A DNA stretch of 64,000 nucleotides, taken from assembly GCF_963422355.1 (NCBI RefSeq), contig NC_085093.1, forward strand, positions 1,852,051 through 1,916,050. Direction: 5' to 3'. Made by a program: the position numbers and the translations under genes. This DNA is from Corticium candelabrum. Lineage: Eukaryota; Porifera; Homoscleromorpha; Homosclerophorida; Plakinidae. Below are positions 11,573 through 23,303 of this stretch, piece after piece. The notes beneath the pieces were generated by a model. The model saw only the letters and a program-made list of their open reading frames with translations, was not told the origin of the DNA and did no database searches. Every line of letters begins with the position of its first letter. The stretch's first letter is position 1.

Positions 11573-13180
11573 ATGTCACGTGGTTCTATGCATCACGTGG
11601 TCCACCTGTACGTAGAGAGAAGACCGTGTCTTCCGCAACCTACTGACGTTCCTGGTCTACCTTCTACGACAGTAAAGGCTGCAAATGATTGTGTCGCTTC
11701 AAGAAGGTCCCCTACGAGGGCTGACCGCAGGCGAAAAAGAGAGAGTGAGTACTATGTGTACAGTGCCTCGGAACGATTGAGCATCGCTCGTTATGCAAAC
11801 GATCATGGAGTTGCACGAGCAGCCAGACACTTCAGTAGTGTACTGAGCCATCCAGTGAACGAAAGTACGGTTAGTTCGATGCAGAAAGAATACCTCCAGA
11901 AGATTAAGCAACAATCAGGTGAAGTTCCACTTGTCTCTCTTCCAAGACAGAAAGGTGGACGTCCGTTGTTGATTGGTGATACATTGGATCACATGATACG
12001 GAATGACATTTTGAAACTTCGAGAAGCAGGCGGTGTGGTCAGTGTACCCATAGTGATAGCAGCTGCTCGTGGGATCATCGCCCACGAAAGAAAGGACATG
12101 CTGAGTGAGTTTGGAGGTTCTTTTATTCCAACGAAGAACTGGGCTCGTTGTATGCTAGACAGGATGGATTTTACCAAACGGAAGGGAACCAAGGCTGCCA
12201 AAAAGAAATCTGGTGACCTTCCTGAGATAAAACAAATTTTTTTTAAGTTTCTAGATGTAGTGAGTAAGCATCAAATCCCAGCAGATATGGTTGTGAACTG
12301 GGACCAAACTGGAGTCCTCATGGTCGCTTCTGGTAACTGGACTATGGAAAAGAAAGGGTCCTGTCAGGTTGCTATTGCAGGTTTGGATGATAAACGAGAA
12401 ATTACGGTATTGCTTGCAGTCAACATGTTAGGTGAAACCCTACCCAGTCAAGTGATTTACCAAGGTACCACTAATCGTTGTCATGCCAGATATGACTTTC
12501 CTGATTCTTGGAACATAACTCATACTGCTTCCCATTGGTCAACAGAAAGCACCATTTTAGAATACCTAGAGAAAGTGGTCGACCCATGCTTTGTCCTGAA
12601 AAGACAGGAATTAGGACTGCCCGAGAAGCACCATGGCTTGTTGATTGTTGATGTTTAAAAAGACCATAGAACAGACGCTGTACGAAAATTCCTAGATGCC
12701 AGGTACATTTCTGTGTTGTATGTGCCAGCGTGCTACACAGATAACTTGCAGCTATTGGATTTGACTGTCAATAAGTCATTTAAAGAAGACTTACGGCAGT
12801 CATTTCAAAACTGGTATGGCGATCAGGTCAGACAACAGCTAGGCAGGGGTACTTCTATGTGTGACATTACTGTAAACCTCAGATTGTCATCTATTAAGAA
12901 TTTGCATGCTGGCTGGATTGTACACGCTTATAAGGCAATATCTGAGCGTCCTAGGCTCATCAGAAGTGGGTTTTCTCAGGCTGGTCTATGCATGCCTTTG
13001 CCCCTTTCTTGTATTGCTTCAACAAAACACTCAGTGTCTGTTACTACTCCTTCGCAGTCCAAAAAAGTAAAGTCCTATGACCAGTGTACAGATGACCTTT
13101 GCAATGATGCCTCTGTTGCATTGATTGTAGAATACTTCAAGTCAGTTATTTCTTATGTATTACCATCACAATTCTGCTAG
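11573..13180 (+). pseudogene. Pogo/Jerky-like DDE transposase, one in-frame stop
   Basis: A single frame from ATG 11573 runs to TAG 13178-13180, interrupted only by TAA at 12656-12658. The N-terminus has a helix-turn-helix-like segment (ERLSIARYANDHGVARAARH) after a basic stretch, and a second CENP-B-type segment ends near FTKRKGTKAAKK. The DDE core follows: NWDQTG (first Asp, residue 244), LLIVDV (second Asp, residue 360) and, after the stop, a third acidic site in NLQLLDLTVNKSFK. Pogo-group enzymes bind the terminal repeats and cut and paste the element at TA. The start is the first ATG in frame. The stop lies just after the second catalytic Asp and would remove the third, so this copy is probably dead unless the stop is read through. 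Confidence 0.85.
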
Positions 13181-13773
13181 TCAAGGTTGAACGGGCGAAA
13201 TGGCAGCAATGCTTGCACGGTTATATCTATTTGTGTAGCTACCCAGATTATCCTAGATTGTGTGCAAGTACCCGATAGTGGTACTGTAGAACCATCACAA
13301 CAGACAATCAGAGCTTTCGTTGCATGTATCGAAGAAGGCAACAAGTGTTATGATAGTGCTGGGTGTAGAGGCTTTTTGTCCGTTTACGGTGCGATAGAGA
13401 GTGCCTGTTCGGATATGAACGTGACAATTGCCAGGAGGAGGACATTTTGGCGTGTAGGATTACGACCAGTTCAAACAAGATCTGCTGACTATCAGAGACA
13501 GCTGTTGGAGCAGGCACAGTCCATACTGGTGTACTTGTAATGCCAAGTCACTTTTCAGTCGCAATTGCATTCGATCCTCGCAAGTTGTGTCTTGCTGTGT
13601 TTGGCAGCCACTCTCATCATGGCAGTGGTATGAAGCTTGGTTCCTCCATAGCTGTAGCTTTATTAGATGACGTTGGTATTGTGCACATGGCTGAGTTTCT
13701 TGATTTTGCTCTCAATGGAAATGGCTTAGCAAATGGAACTATGAAGGGTGCAGACATCATCTTGATTCAGTAG
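13181..13773 (+). pseudogene. Second ORF of the pogo element: cysteine-protease-like, frameshifted
   Basis: Directly after the transposase stop, an open stretch reads LNGRNGSNACTVISICVATQ (13184-13243) and stays open to 13540. The sense then continues in another frame from about 13540, with AVFGSHSHHGSGMKLGSSIA and VALLDDVGIVHMAEFLDFAL, ending at 13773. A Gly-x-Asn-Ala-Cys-Thr-type site followed about 130 residues later by a Phe-x-Ser-His-Ser-His block resembles cysteine proteases that use Cys plus a D-x-H pair (viral-tegument-type and OTU-like deubiquitinases). Here the Asp of D-S-H is Gly, and the frame is broken. Family assignment is inferred from motif memory only. It lies inside the terminal repeats and so travels with the transposase. 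Confidence 0.4.
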
Positions 13774-14044
13774 TTTGAGTAGAGTACTAACAGCAGTGCA
13801 GTTTGATTCAATTGTGTTGTGTTACTAGCTAGTACAGTAGTACTTCTACAGTATACAGTACTATCAGTGTAAAGTTTGATACTAGTGAACAGTATCCCTT
13901 ATACGGGACTTTGCACGGGATGTCACGTGAGGAATGGGCCACGTCTTCATAAATTTTTGCGGGAAAAACTTCAACCGCGAAAATAGCGAAAATTTTCATC
14001 ACGCGAAAATTTCCACGTTTACAGTAGTCCGTCGGCCAACACCA

Positions 14045-14785
14045 GAAGGCGACAAGTTGCGTGGGAGAGAGGGGGAAATGGGGAGAGGGGGAGAGGGGGA
14101 GAGGGGGAGTGGGGAGAGGAGGAGTGGGGAGAGAGGGAGAGAGGAGAGGGGAAGAGAGGAGGGGAAGAGGAGGGAGAGGGGGAGGGGAAGGGGAGAGGGG
14201 GAGGGGAGGGGAGAGGGGAGGGGAGAGTAGAGGGGAGGGGAGAGGGGAGGGGAGAAGGAAGGGGAGAGGGGAGGGGAGAAGGGAGGGGAGAGGGGAGGGG
14301 AGAGGGGAGGGGAGAAGGGAGGGGAGAGGGGAGGGGAGAGGGGAGGGGAGAGGGGAGGGGAGAGGGGAGGGGAGAGGGGAGGGGAGAGGAGGAGGGGAGA
14401 GGAGGAGGGGAGGGGAGAGAGAGGGGAGGGGAGAGGGGAGGGGAGGGGAGAGGGGAGGGGAGAGGGGAGGGGAGAGGGGAGGGGAGAGGGGAGGGGAGAG
14501 GGGAGGGGAGAGGGGAGGGGAGAGGAGGAGGGGAGAGGAGGAGGGGAGGGGAGAGAGAGGGGAGGGGAGAGGGGAGGGGAGGGGAGAGGGGAGGGGAGAG
14601 GGGAGGGGAGAGGGGAGGGGAGAGGGGAGGGGAGAGGGGAGGGGAGAGGGGAGGGGAGAGGGGAGAGGAGGGAGGGAAGGGGAGGGGAGAGGGGAGGGGA
14701 GAGGGGGGAGGGGAGGGGAGGGGAGAGGGGAGGGGAGAGGGGAGAGGGGAGAGGGGAGAGAGGAGAGGGGAGAGAGGAGAGGAGG
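14045..14785. repeat. Polypurine 12-bp satellite (AGGGGAGGGGAG)n
   Basis: About 740 bases of almost pure purine on the plus strand, built mainly from the 12-base unit AGGGGAGGGGAG with variants that form two similar higher-order halves (14400-14545 repeats the pattern of 14390-14440). It fills the gap between the pogo element and the split R1 copy. It creates long PSPL- and GRGEG-type open frames on both strands, none of which is a gene. Such mirror-symmetric purine tracts can adopt triplex DNA. Confidence 0.95.
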
Positions 14786-14787
14786 GC

Positions 14788-14896
14788 CAATTGAACAAAC
14801 AAACTCCATCGCAGACTGCCAAAGTCTCGTTTCTGGCCGTCAGAGTCAGTCCGGGCGAAATCCGACTCGACCGTTCATCTCCGACGGACGATCTCG
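14788..14896 (+). repeat. R1 repeat, copy 2, left half
   Basis: Matches R1 copy 1 through GAACAAACAAACTCC, GTCTCGTTTCTGGCCG and CCGACTCGACCGTTC, and stops exactly where the hAT terminal repeat begins. The matching right half resumes at 17947. Confidence 0.75.
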
Positions 14897-17800
14897 CAGG
14901 CCCGTAGGCTGGTCGCAGGACTGGGGGGTGAATTTGCCAACAAAGTCTACGTTTTTTGGTTAGCTGTATGTCAATTAAATGTAATCGCACTGCGCTAAAG
15001 TTTTATTGTGGATTCATCACTTTGGAAACATGGTTAAAATTGTGTTGTATACTTGGCTCACATAATTGTATTTGAAATTGCGCGGGCATTGTCTAATAAT
15101 ACGTATCTGTATTTTCATAATTGTATATGTAAGACTTAGAGTTAGCAGAAAACATTAGTGTAACAGTACTGAGTCAAGTTCGAGTCTGCGAGGGTGAAGG
15201 CGAGCATAATAATCGACTACGTTGTCAATATCTCTTGGTACATCGTAATGGATGTAAAGGAGAGCAAAGTGAGACAATCTGTCCTTAACCATGGATGCAC
15301 GCATATAGTTGTTTAGGCGTCGTAAAGCACTGGCGCTTCTTTCACATTCACACGTCGAGGTGACAGTTATGATACAGGCGATGGTCAAAAGAACTGAGAT
15401 GTTTGGGAAGTCAGTGGCGTCACATTCTTTAATGGCTTTTGCTAGTGAGCACGGTCTCTTCTCAGAGAGCATCGCCATATACCTGTTCCTCCAGTGCCTG
15501 AGTTCCGCGTCCATCAATTCAGGCGATGGCAGATCATCTCTGTACTTGATCAGCGCCTCCTCCAGGTTGACATCTTGCAAACATATGATACTTGGTAAAA
15601 GACCAAGAAGTAGGAAAATGGCTGTGACTGCCGACTTTGAGAACTGCCGGTTGATGCTAATAATAATAATATGATTAAGAAAGGGAATTGCAACATTTCT
15701 CTGGAAATACTCTTGAACAGAAGCAGCTAAAATATTGCTGCGATTTTGTTGCCTTGCTGCAATGCGAGGCATTGCAATTGTACTTCCAACCTTTTTTGCC
15801 ATGTCTGAACTAACTTTGTAGATTTGAGAAAAGCTGCTTTCAACGTTTACGCGCTCGCTGTCGTAGGTCCTCACGATTTCAGATATCACGTTATGCGCTT
15901 TCACGATATCAACAGCTTTGCTCTGCAGCTTCACCGTAATGCCCGAAAGGTGTGATAAGTACTGATATATCGTCACAAACACAAAACCAAACTGAAAGGA
16001 AGTAACACTGGCCAGAATCTGCTGTGCTTCATTGCGGACGGCATAGTCCCAGTCAGCATACGTAGCCCCATATTTTTCCAAGTGATAGCGGAAAGCTATC
16101 ATCTCTAAAGCTTCAACCACAAATACGTACCCTTGGTAGAAGTGCTGATAAGCAGAATGCCGCTCAGCCCATCGCGTCTTGCACAGATCGATCAGTGGTT
16201 TCCTCCTCTCTGCATTGACCTCATTGTGGTTGATGATCATCTCTAGAACACCACTTCTCTTTGGACTATTGAGAAAGAAACGGCTGCATTTTTTTAACGC
16301 AATCGATTACATTACGTACTTCAGGAAGAGCACATGACTTGCTTATTACAAGGTTAAGGCAGTGGCCACTGCAGTGTACGTAGGTGGCTAAAGGAGCTTT
16401 ATGTCTAATCCTGGCCTAGACACCCACTCGATCTGAAGACATGTTGCTTCCGCCGTCGTAGCCCTGACCACGCATAGTAGCAAGTCGTATGTTATTCTCT
16501 TCCAGAAAGCCAAAGATACCATCTGCAATCCGCTCCCCAGTAATTCTGTCCAACTTCAAAAACGTTAAAAACTTTTCTCTGACCTCTTTAGTACTTCTGT
16601 CAACAAACCTGGCGCAGATGGCAAAATGCTCAACGTTATGCGAAGTTACCTCTTCAGCAAGGATGGCGTAAAAGGGCGCAGCTGTCAAATCACCTATTAT
16701 TCCCTGTAAGAGGATGTGGTTTCCCATGACTTTAATCAGCTCATTTTGTGTTTGAGGAGAAAGATAAGCTCCACATCGTATTGCAGGAATTTCCATGTGC
16801 CCTCTTAACTCTTCATCGTGCACTGACAGAAGCCTCAGCAAAGAAAGAAAATTACCTGGATTTCCAGGTGATTTCACACTCTCTGCGTCTCCACGTAAAG
16901 CAATACACTGTCTGGCGCAGTACAACGCAGCAGAAGAAATGGACTTCAGGACAGCACGATTACGCGCGACATTGGCCGCCCGTGGGTGTCCGACTGTGCA
17001 GTAATGGTAGTATCTGGATTCTCCAAGGTTCGCTTGAAGTTATCAGCTCGCCCAATGGCTTGATGATGGTATAAGCACTGCTCGTGGTCCTTTGCTTTTT
17101 CTCCTTTCTTGTTCCAATCACGAAAAGGCTTGCATACAAACTTCCCCTTGGACACTTTAGCAACGAAAATTCCACAAGCAATGCAAAAGACACCATCCAC
17201 TTGCTCGCTGTAAACCATCCACGGGTGTTCTGATAGCCAAACAAGACGAAAAGCTCGGTTGCGGCCACGAATACATGTCGGAGGAAAAACTTGATCGGCA
17301 CGAGGCTTTTTGTGATTTGTCAGTAGGTTGTACTTCTCCGTAGCACTCAGAGCCTGCATGGACTTGCAGAAATCAACAGGAGACTTGGCTTTGAAAAACA
17401 ATTTGCCAATATCATCCACTAAATCATGATCAGAAGTATTAGCATGATGGCATTGCTGATTGCCGCCTGCGACGCCTGCACGCTGAGCCTCGTTGTCGTG
17501 AACTTCACAGCATGTGTTGCGCAAGGCTCGACATACGTGGCGGTGGAGGACGATACTACTCCTTCTACACTACCACTACAGCACTCACTGGAAGTTGGTG
17601 TTAGTTAATCGTCTACTGCAACCAGCTGTGTAAAATCTGGATCAGGAGTCACAAGTTGATCACGTGCTCTCTTCGGAACTAGAAAACCGTCCAGCCGTTG
17701 ACACGTAGTCGCTGCTTGCCTCCTTTTTCTATCTTTTTCCTGAGACCGTTCCATCTAGTGTCACTGTGACGAACACACACTTTTCCACGTTACCAGGGAG

Positions 17801-17946
17801 CAGACAGGATAGCCAAATATCTGTCACGTACTTTGAAGTTCCAACACATCCCTCGGAGTTCTTTTGCTTACTAGCCCGGACTTCTTCCGTGAACGGGTCC
17901 GGGGAGGGTGCACGTGCACCCAATGCACCCCCAGCCTACGGGCTTG
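14897..17946 (-). mobile_element. hAT transposon with CAGGCCCGTAGGCTGG ends
   Basis: The left end CAGGCCCGTAGGCTGG is repeated inverted at the right (CCAGCCTACGGGCTTG), 15 of 16 bases matching. The two halves of R1 copy 2 flank it, with a degraded target duplication (…ATCTCG left, …GTTTCG right). The interior encodes a hAT transposase on the minus strand. About 3.05 kb. Confidence 0.85.
15155..17524 (-). pseudogene. hAT transposase with TTF-type zinc finger, frameshifted
   Basis: Minus strand. The first part (17524-16946) has a TTF-type zinc-finger region (WMVYSEQVDGVFCIACGIF, then CLYHH). The second (16925-16416) has the DUF4371/RNase-H-like core: RQCIALRGDAES, NPGNFLSLLRLL and MRGQGYDGGSNMS. 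The third (16240-15155) ends in the hAT dimerisation block (FPNISVLLTIACIITVTSTC then ERSASALRRLNNYMR). The family is the ZMYM1-like hAT group. Lesions: a frame change near 17000, TAG at 16416-16418, and another frame change near 16265. The transposase would act on the element's own ends, but this copy cannot be functional. Confidence 0.85.
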
Positions 17947-18060
17947 TTTCGACCCTTCCGCAGCGTTTCACGACGATCGGAGACCAGCGTCGTGTCGATC
18001 GGCGCGTTACAGACATGTGGACAGACAGACGGAAGTGGGCGTTCCCGAGCGTTCACGTAT
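17947..18060 (+). repeat. R1 repeat, copy 2, right half
   Basis: Continues R1 with CGTTTCACGACGATCGGAGA and GTGGGCGTTCCCGAGCG. It joins the left half at 14896 once the hAT element is removed. Confidence 0.75.
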
Positions 18061-19543
18061 TATGTATAAGATATTTTATCTACTACAAAGAATCTAAAGT
18101 CCATTCAAACAATAGGTGCTGTGTGGGAAAATTACCAGATCTTGGTATCCCGGGCACTTACAAACATGGAAACGATACCTTCGGAATGCACGTGAGGAGG
18201 TGGAGGCACTGGTGCAGAATGATGCTCAAATACGTTGGAACAAGCAGCTTCCGGAATATTACATATGCAGACTCCACCCCTGTCGGACATGGTCTATCCT
18301 ATTCTAGCTAGAGAGTAGATGTAATCACCTAAATTGCATTCCTTAGAAACATTAGACAGCCAATTAGTTCTCAATGACGTCTCCAGAGTCACAAGCGAAC
18401 TCAATTCAGAGCTTTAGAAGACATCCGCACCTACTTTTGTCAGTAGTATTTCTGGAGCTGTTCTAGAATGCCATCACAAGCTTGTAATGAGTGTTTACAT
18501 TGTGTTTAGCAGACGTCATTGAAGTACTTACGCTAATTCAATTTCCTATGTTTCCCACTAGACAGCCCAAACTGACGAAGTCCACACACACAATTCCCAC
18601 ACTGCACCTATTGTTCGAATGTACTTTAGTTTTGAAGATTTTTTTTCACTCGTGTTCTTGTGTGATTGCATCAAGGCTGCGTTTTTGAACTCCACAAAAC
18701 CAATTGAAGTGCCTACTCTCCCACTTTTCTAATTCTAGACAACACTTGCAGTAGGTATAGTAGGTACCAATCATGCGGTTGCACAGTTTGTATGTTGGTC
18801 TCTCTACTCTCTATAGACTGTCATTTCCAGGATCTATTAGCAGACATGCGAAGATGGATGGATGCGTCAAGAAAGTGCACTTACCAAACCAATAATCCGG
18901 AGGACAATTCAAACAAAGGCAGACTGACGGGGCTGCATTGGGCTGATGAGCTAAGAAACAACGATTGAACCGAGCTGCAGTAGAATGGTGATGACTTCAC
19001 GTGCCTAGGTATATATATCTTAGGAGAGCTTCGAATGGGATGTGACATAGAAATCTATTACCCTTTCATTTGTTACTGTAAGGAAATTAGAGTGTTTCAT
19101 TATTTTTACAATAATTAAATTAGCTTATCTTATTAAGTTAATTAATAAAGGCGACTAGAGTCGGAAGTGGTCACTGATGCTCCAAACTCGGCGTCTATAG
19201 ATACATGCAGCATATAGCCGGTGAGTTCTTTCCTTTATACCTTCCATCTAGGGCAATTCCGCGCCAATAATAATAATAGTAAAAATATCACAACTGTGTT
19301 GTCAGCGGCCACGCACGATACTGTCACGTGACAGTTAAATCGAACCTTAGACCTTGTATGGTCTATTATTTAATTAATCAAATCAAATTTATACGATCAG
19401 TCGTGAATTTGCATGAGCGCCTTACGCGGAAGTCAAAATTAGTCTTGTACAACCCAGAAACCAGAAAATTGGTTTATCACTATAGTTATAGTCCCGGATA
19501 GAAACTGAACTTGCCGTCATCTCGTAGTCGCACGTTGTCAGGA
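18061..19543. other. Unassigned noncoding stretch left of block B
   Basis: No gene is recognisable. Bases 18665-18737 (GCATCAAGGCTGCGTTTTTG and onward) recur at 63928-64000, the right edge of the window. AT-rich TTAATTAAT runs occur near 19130 and 19370. Confidence 0.5.
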
Positions 19544-19880
19544 CTCCTTGGCATGCTCAACTACAGTGATCAAAGTCAAGTAAGGCCGCTGACAAATTTT
19601 AGTAAATGGGTCCCCTTTTGAGGTGTAGCTAGAGAGTCGAAACAGCCGCAAAACCAATTTCGACGTGTATCGTCGTGGATAGTATTCCAGTCAATGCACT
19701 TTCACGTAAAATATCTACAGATGCTTGATAGCTAAAGTCTGTTCCAAAGTTACTAGAGCCAAATGGATTGGGGAGTGAGCTAGCTATAGCTAGGAAGCCC
19801 TCTGGCGTACCCCATGCAGATGCAATGTTGTTGTAGAAATCATTTGTGTGTCTCCAGTAGAGCTCTGTTTACTCTAACCT

Positions 19881-20073
19881 CTAGATAAACCATGCAACAG
19901 ACTTTCCTTTCAAGTTTGATCCTCTAGAGATCGAATTTGCTAGACAGTTTGACGGATCTGCAGTGAAACGGACAAAGCCATTACTAAAAACTTGTGTGGG
20001 TCTAACAACCATATACATAGAGCCGCCAAATCGGCGCAAAGATTTGATCTCGTTTAGAGTATCTAGGTATACG
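19881..20073 (-). CDS. Possible terminal exon of unknown function (block B)
   Basis: After an acceptor-like TTGTTTGCAG, an open frame reads VYLDTLNEIKSLRRFGGSMY and ends SVAWFI then TAG at 19881. The B' partner keeps the same frame (42048-42240), while an upstream GA-run indel shifts the frame 5' of the acceptor. Conservation between such recent copies is weak evidence. No family was recognised, and it lies downstream of the last synaptogyrin exon. Confidence 0.25.
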
Positions 20074-20702
20074 CTGCAAACAACAGAGAGTAAACTCTTC
20101 CAACCGGAAGCGAACCTAGCATCGTGAATCGTCTGCAATCAGAAACGTTTGTTTAGCATACAACAAGAGACAAATACGTTGGATACTAATTTTTTAGACA
20201 ATGATCATAGTGAAGATGCCAGAGATTCAGCCGGCGTCTCTAAACTCTAAAATTATAAAACTACTGTACTAGAGACGAATGTGATGCGACTTCATGCTGA
20301 TTCCATGCGCTAGAAGACTACGAAACGGCAAATTTTACACACTAACAACACACGTACACGTACGCGTTAGCAATTTTGCGCATTGCTGCCTTCACAAGCC
20401 TAGAAAAAGGAAAGGGTGGGGCCCGTTTTCTATGGGATATCCTCAGTACAACTGCATACGGGATCTGATTTGGTCTAATCAATTGTTGGGTATCTAGACT
20501 GCACAGAAACGCCAAAAACTTGAATAATTAATTGAACAGCTTGATATTGAGGCAAAAAGATGTGCTACACCCGCGAACTCAAGCAAAACCATGCAGACAA
20601 GTAGCAAAAGCAGAAAAAAGATTCGTTGCCTAGCTAGTCATGTAAAAGCAGCAAAAGTTGCCAAAAGCAGCGATGTCTGTTTCATTGCAAGTTGAACTTC
20701 AT

Positions 20703-21979
20703 TCAGGAGGTGGCATCACCTCGTAGAGCGAGAAATCCATAAATAGCAACAGCAAACTACACACCACAATCAGTCACGACATAAATTCCTTTGCCTAACA
20801 GATTAAATGTTGGTCGGCCTTACCCATATAGGAATAGACAGAAAGCTGAAACCTAGGGTAGCTTGACCTGGAATCTTGATCTCATCCACAAAGTCATTGC
20901 CATCAACATCGACCCACAGTTTGGTCCTAGAACACACAACAATATGAGATCGCTCTTATACATCAATATGTATTATCATGTTCTGTCTAGAAGTAATGAT
21001 TGGTTTGCAGCGTTTAGTACAGTACAGTACATGTACTACTTGTAACTGGTATTCTATTTTGCTTTTCTGAACTAAAGTTTTTGCAAATATTAATTAATTG
21101 ATACATTTGACTTAATTATTATTTCTATTATATAACCACATTACACTGTGCATCAATACTCTTCTTACTCATCAGACATTGATGCTATACGTTTGGTGTT
21201 ATAATCTTTTCTGCTTGTCTAAAGATCTCTATAGCATTCATCGTGCAAACTATCAAACTTGATCTAAACATTCTGAATACACATCAAGAAAGAGAGTTGG
21301 ACATATTACAAACCCAGAATTCTAACTAGAAATTTTTTCAGCCGGAAATGACGTCACGTATTTGCTGACATCACATATTTGATAACGTCATAACTTTCTG
21401 TTGTCAAAAACATCGCAATCTATGCACGCGTAGGGGTGGAACTGATGCAAACGGAAGTAGGCGTGACCTCTTACACAGGTTCTCTAATTTACAGCCGGTG
21501 GATAGGTGCCATACCTTTAGGCAAACACGAACAGCTTACATACGAAGACCACTTACAAGTAACCGAAACAAGCAAGCCACATGATTCCCATGACGATGGC
21601 GAGCGCGCTGCCTGCAATGATTGCGGGTCGACGAGCTTGCTCTGCATTCCCCATGACGTCCGTCACGAGGTCCAAAACACAGAAGATGATGGCTAGGACG
21701 AGAGCCAGCGCGCCACAAGCGATACCAAAGTCGCAAGCGGCATCTTTGTTGTTAAAATAGCACACTTTAGAGAAACCGGAAGCTCGTGACACGTAGAGCT
21801 TGTCTGCAATGCAACCGAGAACGACTACACCGAACACCTAGCAACAACGACACGGTAGTCAACCAAATTTAAACTTGCAGTTGCGCAAATTGTGGGGCCT
21901 GGGCCGTTTGGTAGTAAGCGCTCACCAGACCAAAAATTCGGACAACGATTCGAACTAATGCGGACTTCTTAGGCTCCAT
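20703..21979 (-). CDS. Synaptogyrin-like MARVEL membrane protein, copy B
   Basis: Exons: 21979-21926 (MEPKKSALVRIVVRIFGL), 21837-21557, 20926-20824 and 20756-20703 (ends LALRGDATS, stop TGA 20703-20705). Lengths 54+281+103+54 give 163 residues with consistent phases and GT-AG introns. TM1 spans the exon 1/2 junction (FGL then VFGVVVLGCIADK). A loop Cys lies in KVCYFNNKDAACDFG, the form typical of synaptogyrins (CVFN…DACRYG). TM2 is ALALVLAIIFCVLDLV, TM3 AIIAGSALAIVMGIMWLACF, and TM4 ATLGFSFLSIPIWFAVAIYG. Synaptogyrins have cytosolic ends and sit in secretory or synaptic-like vesicles. The C-terminal tail here is very short compared with vertebrate members. B and B' proteins are almost identical. 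Confidence 0.85.
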
Positions 21980-22910
21980 CGATCTCGATTTCTGCTTGAA
22001 CTGTGGCGCGGCAAAGTCTAGAGTGAGAGAAGCTCACACGAGTGCGTACTTTCATCCTCCAACTTAATGTAGAGGCGTTGCCGGCATGATGAAAAGACTG
22101 CCTTTCCATTGGTCAGTGTCATGCAACAGATTACGAAATGCAAGATGGTGCGTGACCATTTCGTCCATTCCATTTTCAATTTTTGGCAACAATTGAATAT
22201 TGAATTAGAAATTGAAAATAGCCTAGGAGTTGCTTGCAATTTCAATATTCAATTCTATTGAAAATTGAAAATTGATTGATCGACGGACTATAATTATTTA
22301 CTGATTAAAACGAATATTGAAAACACACTTAATTTTTAACCAATTTCCTTTTTCAATGCAATGGAATATTGAAATTGCAAGCACGTTAGTTCAATTTTTA
22401 ATGTTAAATTCAATATTCAATTTAATTTAAAAATTAAATATCAAATTTTGAATTTGCGTGGCCATTCGTCCATTCCATTTTTAATTTTTGAGACAAATTG
22501 AAAATTGAATGTCGAATTAAAAATTGACTGGCGTTGCTTGCTCTTACAATATTCCATTATATTGAAAATAGAAATTGATTGAAGACCAATTGTCACTTCA
22601 ATATTCATTTACTTTGCAAATAGATTTAATCTTTCCATCCGTCCAATTTTCGTAAATTATGAATATTAAAATATAGCCTCCGAAGCAATTTTTTTCTCCG
22701 TACTAAGTGTAAATAGAAAGTTACCCGCAGCTGCTAGCGCGAGCCCGCGCGGGACAACAATGCTAGCATCAAATTTGAATGATCTAGCTCTATATATCCA
22801 TGTTCTTTGACATGTATTAAAATCAAACGTATTGTAATTAGCAGAAGTCTTCTAGAGCCCACTCTGGTACAATGTCATTCCCAGACGTGTTCTGGTAGAT
22901 GGAGCTCAGT

Positions 22911-23180
22911 TTACTCTTGATACCGTTCCTCTCTGAGTATGCCTTCTGGCGTACTTTCTGTCCAAAACTCAAACACCTTTGTTGCTTCAATGGCTCTCCA
23001 CGGAAGAGGTCGGATCAGGAGTTGTGAACGTCCAGCAGTGGAAGGTCCCTCAGAGGGTGACTCGTTATCACTGCTATTTTCAGAGACTTCTGACGACATC
23101 AATTCCAGTTTCATGGCACTAGCGTACGTCTTCTTTTGTTCGTCGTTCAAAGTTGTGGACATCTCTAAAGCTAAAGATCT
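22911..23180 (-). CDS. Candidate exon inside the long-TIR element, unrecognised
   Basis: After an acceptor-like AACTGCAG, the minus strand reads RSLALEMSTTLNDEQKKTYA, an acidic serine-rich stretch (SSEVSENSSDNESPSEG), then LIRPLPWRAIEATKVFEFW and a stop at 22911. Charged, acidic composition and lack of stops suggest a real exon of a protein carried by the element. No catalytic motif is visible and I cannot name a family. Confidence 0.35.
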   Translation of the reverse strand, partial: RSLALEMSTTLNDEQKKTYASAMKLELMSSEVSENSSDNESPSEGPSTAGRSQLLIRPLPWRAIEATKVFEFWTESTPEGILREERYQE

Positions 23181-23254
23181 TCTCTGCAGTTTCTAAGATA
23201 ATGAACATAGTGATATAAATAATACACAGTTGTTCCCAAAAAATATGCAATAAG

Positions 23255-23260
<6 letters not shown>

Positions 23261-23301
<41 letters not shown>
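23261..23301. repeat. (TA)n microsatellite
   Basis: Pure TA run inside the long-TIR element. The adjoining 23300-25470 contains only short open frames without recognisable motifs. Confidence 0.95.

Positions 23302-23303
<2 letters not shown>

Larger units (their letters stand above)
11525..14024 (+). mobile_element. Pogo/Tc1-mariner-type DNA transposon, TA target duplication
   Basis: The left end CTGTAAACGTGGAAATTTTC is repeated inverted at the right end (GAAAATTTCCACGTTTACAG, ending 14024). TA dinucleotides flank both ends (11523-11524 and 14025-14026), as expected for this superfamily. Second-layer inverted phrases (AAATTTTCGCGGTT) extend the ends. The 2.5-kb interior carries a transposase frame and a second open frame on the same strand. 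The left end lies directly beside R1 copy 1. Confidence 0.9.

Noticed and set aside
13829..14990. Long proline/serine-rich and glycine/arginine-rich open frames on both strands
   Set aside because: They are read through the 12-bp polypurine satellite and occur in several frames at once, so they reflect composition, not coding.
20294..20497. Plus-strand 67-codon frame conserved in blocks B and B' (20294 and 42464)
   Set aside because: Conservation reflects recent duplication of the block; it lies in noncoding DNA and has no motif.
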